A stretch of DNA of 10,185 nucleotides from Bacillota bacterium (GTDB lineage: Bacteria > Bacillota > Clostridia > Christensenellales > Aristaeellaceae). A program made the translations under genes and the position numbers. Where the stretch lies: the NCBI GenBank assembly GCA_023402355.1, contig JAEXCG010000196.1, positions 1 through 10,185 on the forward strand, given 5' to 3'. How positions within the stretch are numbered: position 1 is the stretch's first letter; each line of letters starts with the position of its first letter. Shown piece by piece: positions 6,847 to 10,185 of the stretch. The notes under the pieces were generated by a model. The model was not told the DNA's origin. It saw only the letters and a list, made by a program, of their open reading frames with translations, and did not search any database.

Positions 6847-7533
6847 GGGCTGAAGGCCTTCTGCGCTGGGCGTCGTCTGGGGCGCGGCGAGGGCCTCCCC
6901 GTCCTGCGCATCGCCGGACGGCTTCCCGGGCGTCTGCCCCCGCGCGCCGGACAGCACCTGCGCGGCGAGCTTCGCCGAGAGGGCCGGCGCTTCCCCCTTG
7001 TCCGAGGGCATCTGCGGTCCGTATACGGCGTTTACGGCCCGCGGAGCGCCCTCTTCCTTCGCGGCGAGAAGCTGGCGCACCAGGTCGTTAAAGGCGACGA
7101 ACCGGCGCTGGTTTGGCGTGCGCGGCGTGTAGCGGCCCTGCGCGTCCGTGTCCGGCACGTCGTTTAAGAAGTCGTGCTGGCCCCGGAAAAGATAGTCGTC
7201 CAGCTGGGCATCGCTTAGGTTCTCGACGCCCAGCAGCTTTGCGGCCTCCATGATGCGCCCAGCGCTGGAATTCCCTGATAAGCCCGGGTTTGTCTGTGCG
7301 CGCGGGACGTTGCCGCCGCCGGCGTTGCGCTGCGCTGCCGCGCCCTCGCCTCGGCTCCCGGTCCGGTTCGTCCGTCCTTCGCCGTTCTTTGGCGTCGTTG
7401 CCGCGAGGGTCTGGATCCCGTTTCCAAGGGTACCATTCTGCGGCAAATCCCGCAAACCCTCCCCCGAGAGAAGTTTTTGCGCTTCCTCCCGCAGCCTTTG
7501 TTCGCGTTTGTTCTGGTCGAGTAGATTCTTCAT
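6844..7533 (-). CDS. Uncharacterised low-complexity protein F
   Basis: 229 residues, family not recognised. The start at 7533 is preferred because AAAGGA lies 9 bases upstream; the ATG at 7551 lacks one, and the ATG at 7626 falls beside a promoter-like box. The N-terminus MKNLLDQNKREQRLREEAQKLL is a charged helix. Residues 30-90 are rich in Gly, Asn, Thr and Arg and probably disordered. Residues 92-160 look folded and helical (AGRIMEAAKLLGVENLSDAQ, RRFVAFNDLVRQLL), followed by another Pro/Gly/Ala-rich tail. No membrane segment or signal peptide is visible. It ends in TAG, beyond which the frame stays open into E. It is divergent from the terminase genes across the AT-rich palindrome and heads the likely unit F-E-D. 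A phage structural or accessory role is conceivable from the neighbour, but nothing in the sequence proves it. Confidence 0.65.
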   Translation of the reverse strand: MKNLLDQNKREQRLREEAQKLLSGEGLRDLPQNGTLGNGIQTLAATTPKNGEGRTNRTGSRGEGAAAQRNAGGGNVPRAQTNPGLSGNSSAGRIMEAAKLLGVENLSDAQLDDYLFRGQHDFLNDVPDTDAQGRYTPRTPNQRRFVAFNDLVRQLLAAKEEGAPRAVNAVYGPQMPSDKGEAPALSAKLAAQVLSGARGQTPGKPSGDAQDGEALAAPQTTPSAEGLQP

Positions 7534-7613
7534 GTTCCTGCTTCCTTTCATGCTTTTGCGGGTTCGTCCCCGGGCGCGTGCGCGCCTTTGGACGGCCCGC
7601 TTTTTCGTCCGGT

Positions 7614-7642
7614 GTTTTACCAACATAGGCCCCTTTTTTCAA
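7614..7642 (-). promoter_or_regulatory. Predicted promoter of the F-E-D unit
   Basis: On the minus strand TTGAAA (7637-7642) is followed after 17 bases by TAAAAC (7614-7619), preceded by TTGG that gives an extended -10 TGN. The match is partial (5/6 and 4/6). It would give a leader of about 75 bases before the start of F at 7533. Confidence 0.5.
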
Positions 7643-7757
7643 CTCGAAAATGAAAATAAACCCGGAAAATTTGGTTGACGCCCGCGTTTGGGCCCCGAAT
7701 GGGGGGTGAAAACGCGGGCGTCAACCAAATTTTGTGAAGAAATTTTCTGTTTTGTGG

Positions 7758-7785
7758 TTGAAAAAAACCGAAATGTTGGTAAAAC
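7758..7785 (+). promoter_or_regulatory. Predicted promoter of the terminase genes
   Basis: TTGAAA (7758-7763) is followed after 16 bases by TAAAAC (7780-7785), with the same extended TGN before the -10. It is the mirror image of the promoter for F. A small inverted repeat, GCAAAAATTGC at 7793-7803, lies near the expected start of transcription. The leader to terS at 7855 would be about 60 bases. Confidence 0.5.
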
Positions 7786-7854
7786 ATAGGGCGCAAAAAT
7801 TGCAATACGACGGCTGCCCGCGACAGCGGACGGCACGGAAAGGGGGAGGGGCCG

Positions 7855-8271
7855 ATGCGGACGGAGGGGCCGGGCCCGCGCGAGCGGCGCGCCGCACACC
7901 TGTACTACATCGAGGGACGAAGCCAGCGGCAGGCCGCGCAGGAACTCGGCCTGGCGCAGAGCACGGTATCCCGGATGCTGCGCCGCCCGGCGGTGCAGGC
8001 CTATGTGGACCGCCTGACGGAGGAGGCGACGCGGGACACGGCGCGCATCGTGAAGCTGGCGAGCCTGCGCGCGGCGCGGCGGGAGATCGAGCTGCTGGAG
8101 AGCACGAACCCGACGGCGAGCCTCGCGGCGTGCAGGGACCTGCTGGACCGGGCGGGGCTCAAGTCGCTGGCGGACCAGCGGGTACACGTGGAGCTGTCCG
8201 GGTGCGAGATCGGGATGATCGGGGAGGTGGAGGAGGGTGCGGATACGCCTGAACTACCAGCCGACGGATAA
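7855..8271 (+). CDS. terS: Phage terminase small subunit
   Basis: 138 residues; the ATG at 7855 follows GGGGGAGG. Residues about 23-43 (SQRQAAQELGLAQSTVSRML) form a clear helix-turn-helix, followed by a long charged helical region (51-105) of the kind that oligomerises in terminase small subunits. Known small subunits recognise the packaging site in phage DNA and activate the large subunit. Identification rests on the helix-turn-helix, the size, and overlap by 35 bases with a gene that is plainly a large terminase. A plain DNA-binding regulator is the alternative. The C-terminal 20 residues (EVEEGADTPELPADG) are acidic and lie in the region shared with the next gene. Codon third positions are almost all G or C. 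Confidence 0.8.
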   Translation: MRTEGPGPRERRAAHLYYIEGRSQRQAAQELGLAQSTVSRMLRRPAVQAYVDRLTEEATRDTARIVKLASLRAARREIELLESTNPTASLAACRDLLDRAGLKSLADQRVHVELSGCEIGMIGEVEEGADTPELPADG

Positions 8272-9625
8272 GCAGCGGATGTTCCACGGGTCTACCGCGT
8301 TCGAGGTGCTGTACGGCGGGGCGGCGGGCGGGGGGAAGAGCTACGCGTGCGTGTGGGACGCGCTGCTGCGCTGCCTCAAGCACCCGGGGACGGAGGCGTA
8401 CCTGTTCCGCAAGACGTATCAGGAGCTGGAAAAGAACCTGATCGCGACCGCGCGGCGGATCATCCCGCCGGAGCTGGGCACGTACACGTCCTCGAGCTAC
8501 ACGTACCGGCTGCTCAACGGCTCGGCGCTGCGCTTTTGCCACTGCAACCACGAGGCGACGGACAAGCTGCGCTATCAGGGGGCGGAGATTCACTGGCTGT
8601 ACATCGACGAGCTGACGCACTTTCAGCAGGAGACGTACGAGTACCTGCGCACCCGCGTGCGCGCGGGCAGGAGCCTGGGCATCCGGCCGGTGGTGCGCTG
8701 CACGTCCAACCCCGGCGGGCCGGGCCACGCCTGGGTGCGCCAGCGCTTTGTGGATTCCGCGCCGCAGGGCACGCTGCACGCGATGCCGGTGTACTCCGAG
8801 GTGCTGGGCGAGACGCAGCAGCGCACGGTGCAGTACATCCCGGCGCTGGCGACGGACAACCCGCACATCACGAAGGACTACATCTTCGAGCTGGAGCAGA
8901 AGCCCCCGGCCCTGCGCGACGCGCTGCTGCTGGGGCGCTGGGACGCGTTCGAGGGCCAGGCGTTCCCGGAATGGGTGAACGACCCGGCGCACTACGGCGA
9001 CCGGCTGCGCACGCATGTGATCGCGCCGTTCGAGATTCCGGCGCACTGGCCGCGCTACCTGTCGTTCGACTACGGCTACAGCAGGCCGTTTTCCTGCGGG
9101 GTGTGGGCGGTGGGCGAGCGCGGCGAGGTCTACCGCTACCGGGAAATTTACGGCTGCACGGGCGCGGCGAACGTGGGCGTGCGGCGCTCGCCGGGCGAGA
9201 TCGCGATGATGATCGAGGAGGGGATCGACGGCGAGCGGCGCGAGGGCATCCGGTTTTTCGGCGTGGCGGACCCGAGCATCTGGGACGGCAGCCGGGGGAC
9301 GAGCGTGTACGAGCAGATGCGGGCCGTGTCGCCGGGGCTGTACTTTGCGCCGGCGGTGAACGCGCGCATCCCGGGCAAGGCGCAGGTGCACGAGCGGCTG
9401 AAGTTTGACGCGCAGGGGCGGCCGATGATGCAGGTATTCACGACCTGCCGGGACTTCATCCGCACGTTCCCGGCGCTGGTGTACGACGGGCGGAAGGTGG
9501 AGGACATCGACACGGACGGGGAGGACCACATCTACGACGAGACGCGCTACTTCCTGATGTCCCGACCCATCGCGCCGGGGGCGTCGGCGCCGCCCGCGCG
9601 CGCGGGCTACGACCCGCTGGGCTAG
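8237..9625 (+). CDS. terL: Phage terminase large subunit
   Basis: 462 residues, the usual length for the family. It starts with GTG at 8237, within the end of terS; GGAGG at 8223-8227 is 9 bases upstream, suggesting translational coupling. The N-terminal ATPase has TDKQRMF (10-16), Walker A GGAAGGGKS (27-35), Walker B WLYIDE (120-125, Asp124 and Glu125) and the coupling motif TSNPGG (156-161). The C-terminal RNase-H-like nuclease has its expected acidic residues: Asp278 in LSFDYGYS, Asp345 in VADPSIWD, and Asp430/Asp434 in DHIYDETRYF. Large terminases pump DNA into phage proheads and cut it at headful or cos ends. All motifs are intact, so the protein could be active. It stops at TAG and is followed by repeats, not by a portal gene, so this is an orphan pair or prophage remnant. 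Confidence 0.93.
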   Translation: MRIRLNYQPTDKQRMFHGSTAFEVLYGGAAGGGKSYACVWDALLRCLKHPGTEAYLFRKTYQELEKNLIATARRIIPPELGTYTSSSYTYRLLNGSALRFCHCNHEATDKLRYQGAEIHWLYIDELTHFQQETYEYLRTRVRAGRSLGIRPVVRCTSNPGGPGHAWVRQRFVDSAPQGTLHAMPVYSEVLGETQQRTVQYIPALATDNPHITKDYIFELEQKPPALRDALLLGRWDAFEGQAFPEWVNDPAHYGDRLRTHVIAPFEIPAHWPRYLSFDYGYSRPFSCGVWAVGERGEVYRYREIYGCTGAANVGVRRSPGEIAMMIEEGIDGERREGIRFFGVADPSIWDGSRGTSVYEQMRAVSPGLYFAPAVNARIPGKAQVHERLKFDAQGRPMMQVFTTCRDFIRTFPALVYDGRKVEDIDTDGEDHIYDETRYFLMSRPIAPGASAPPARAGYDPLG

Positions 9626-9635
9626 GCGAGGGCAC

Positions 9636-9771
9636 GGCGGCGGGGGCACGCGGGGCGCAAGGCAACGACGCGGCGGCGAGGGCACGTCGGGGCGCAAGGG
9701 AACGCCGCGGCGGCGAGGGCACGTCGGGACGCAAGGGAACGTCGCGGCGGCGGGGGCACGCGGGGCCGGGC
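9636..9771. repeat. Short tandem repeat, 36-37 base period
   Basis: Units beginning GGCGGCG start at 9636, 9672, 9709 and 9746. Each carries GGGCACG, then GGGGCGCAAGG or a variant, and ends in GAACGYCGC; the fourth is partial. It begins about 10 bases after the terL stop codon. Parts of the unit recur within the longer units to the right, so it looks like a sub-repeat of family C. No gene is supported here. Confidence 0.8.
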
Positions 9772-9794
9772 GGGACGGGAAACCCGTCCCCTAC
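9772..9794. repeat. Family A hairpin in inverted orientation
   Basis: The family A core appears here on the minus strand (GGGACGGGAAACCCGTCCCC followed by TAC), opposite to all copies at the left of the window. The 8-bp stem is perfect. It sits at the junction between the 37-base units and the 146-base array. Confidence 0.9.
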
Positions 9795-10185
9795 GGGCGC
9801 GACCGCCGGGGCCAATGCATGGCGACGAAGATGCACTGGGCTGGCCACGCGGTAGGGGCGGGGTTTCCCCGCCCGGAACAGGCGGCGACGCTTGCGAACG
9901 ACGCGGCGGCGAGGGCACGCGGGGCCGGGCATACGGGCACGGGCGCGACCGCCGGGGCAAATGCACGGCGACGAAGATGCACCGGGTCGTCCCCGTGTAG
10001 GGGCGGGGTTTCCCCGCCCGGAACACGCGGCGACGCTTGGGGAACGCCGCGGCGGCGAAGGCACGGCAGGCCGGGCAGACGGGCACGGGCGCGACCGCCG
10101 GGGCCAATGCGGGCGGCAAGGATGCACCGGGCTGGCCACGCGGTAGGGGCGGGGTTTCCCCGCCCGGAACAGGCGGCGGCGTTTG
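9795..10185. repeat. Family C tandem array, 145-146 base period
   Basis: Units start (GGGCGCGACCGCCGGGGC) at 9795, 9941 and 10087 and continue off the right edge. Each contains a GATGCAC stretch and the hairpin GGGCGGGG-TTT-CCCCGCCC, preceded by GTAG at 9852, 9997 and 10143 and followed by GGAACA or GGAACAC. Hairpins are perfect in all three. The short frames through it are by-products of the GC-rich repeat. The 560 bases after terL hold nothing else that I can name. Confidence 0.92.

Larger units (their letters stand above)
7613..7786. repeat. AT-rich near-palindrome between divergent genes
   Basis: All parts are symmetric about position 7699.5. A perfect 24-base inverted repeat occupies 7666-7689 and 7710-7733. 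A perfect 14-base outer pair occupies 7613-7626 and 7773-7786. The 39-base stretches between inner and outer arms are partly alike (both contain TTTTC and GTTGAAAAAA, one base out of register). The centre holds CCCC-GAAT-GGGG at 7693-7704. It lies between genes F and terS and is much more AT-rich than its surroundings. It could form a cruciform, bind a dimeric regulator, or be an inverted duplication of one promoter. Confidence 0.9.

Noticed and set aside
7534..7626. Start of gene F at 7626 (MLVKH) or 7551
   Set aside because: The ATG at 7626 is the mirror of an ATG at 7773 and lies within the promoter spacer; neither it nor 7551 has a good ribosome binding site, whereas 7533 does.
7666..7733. 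Bidirectional terminator at the 24-base inverted repeat
   Set aside because: The flanking genes are divergent, so no transcript would end here; no clean T run directly follows either arm.
8159..9697. 512-codon minus-strand frame opposite terL
   Set aside because: Its translation is a His/Arg/Ala-rich composition artefact, while the plus strand has complete terminase motifs.

Overview
The window is GC-rich bacterial DNA. Strong AAAGGAGG-type ribosome binding sites, a CPA1-type cation/proton antiporter tail and dense GC-rich palindromic repeats suggest an uncultured Clostridia/Firmicutes genome. That placement is an inference; no rRNA, tRNA or marker gene is present to fix the taxon.

Left to right: (1) 1-314, plus strand, the 3' end of a cation/proton antiporter. 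(2) 315-5804, minus strand, four tandem genes for related polytopic membrane proteins. In reading order they are D (5016-5804), C (3836-4630), B (2619-3428) and A (677-2332). A is a head-to-tail fusion of two units, so the array holds five copies of one roughly 265-residue membrane module. Their function is unknown. (3) 5818-7533, minus strand, a cytosolic-looking low-complexity protein (F) and a following protein (E). They lie in one reading frame, split only by a single TAG at 6844-6846. E ends 13 bases before gene D, so F, E and the membrane array may be one transcription unit. (4) 7613-7786, an AT-rich near-palindrome between divergent genes, with matching promoter-like boxes facing outward on each side. 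(5) 7855-9625, plus strand, a phage-type small (TerS) and large (TerL) terminase pair that overlap, with no portal or head gene after them. (6) 9626-10185, non-coding tandem repeats that run off the right edge.

The spaces between genes hold three repeat families. Family A is a roughly 60-base unit around the hairpin GGGACGGG-TTT-CCCGTCCC. Family B is a roughly 70-base unit ending in GCGGGC-NNN-GCCCGC. Family C is a 145-146-base unit around GGGCGGGG-TTT-CCCCGCCC. In the membrane array B copies sit directly at gene 3' ends and A copies sit nearer the next gene's start. The stems are kept while loops vary, and some stem changes are compensated. In genes A and D the repeats run into the reading frame and supply the C-terminal residues and the stop codon.

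The most notable points are the interrupted F/E frame, the symmetric divergent promoter palindrome, the orphan terminase pair, the five-module membrane array with repeat-made C-termini, and the covarying hairpin repeats. No complete known defence or mobile system is visible.
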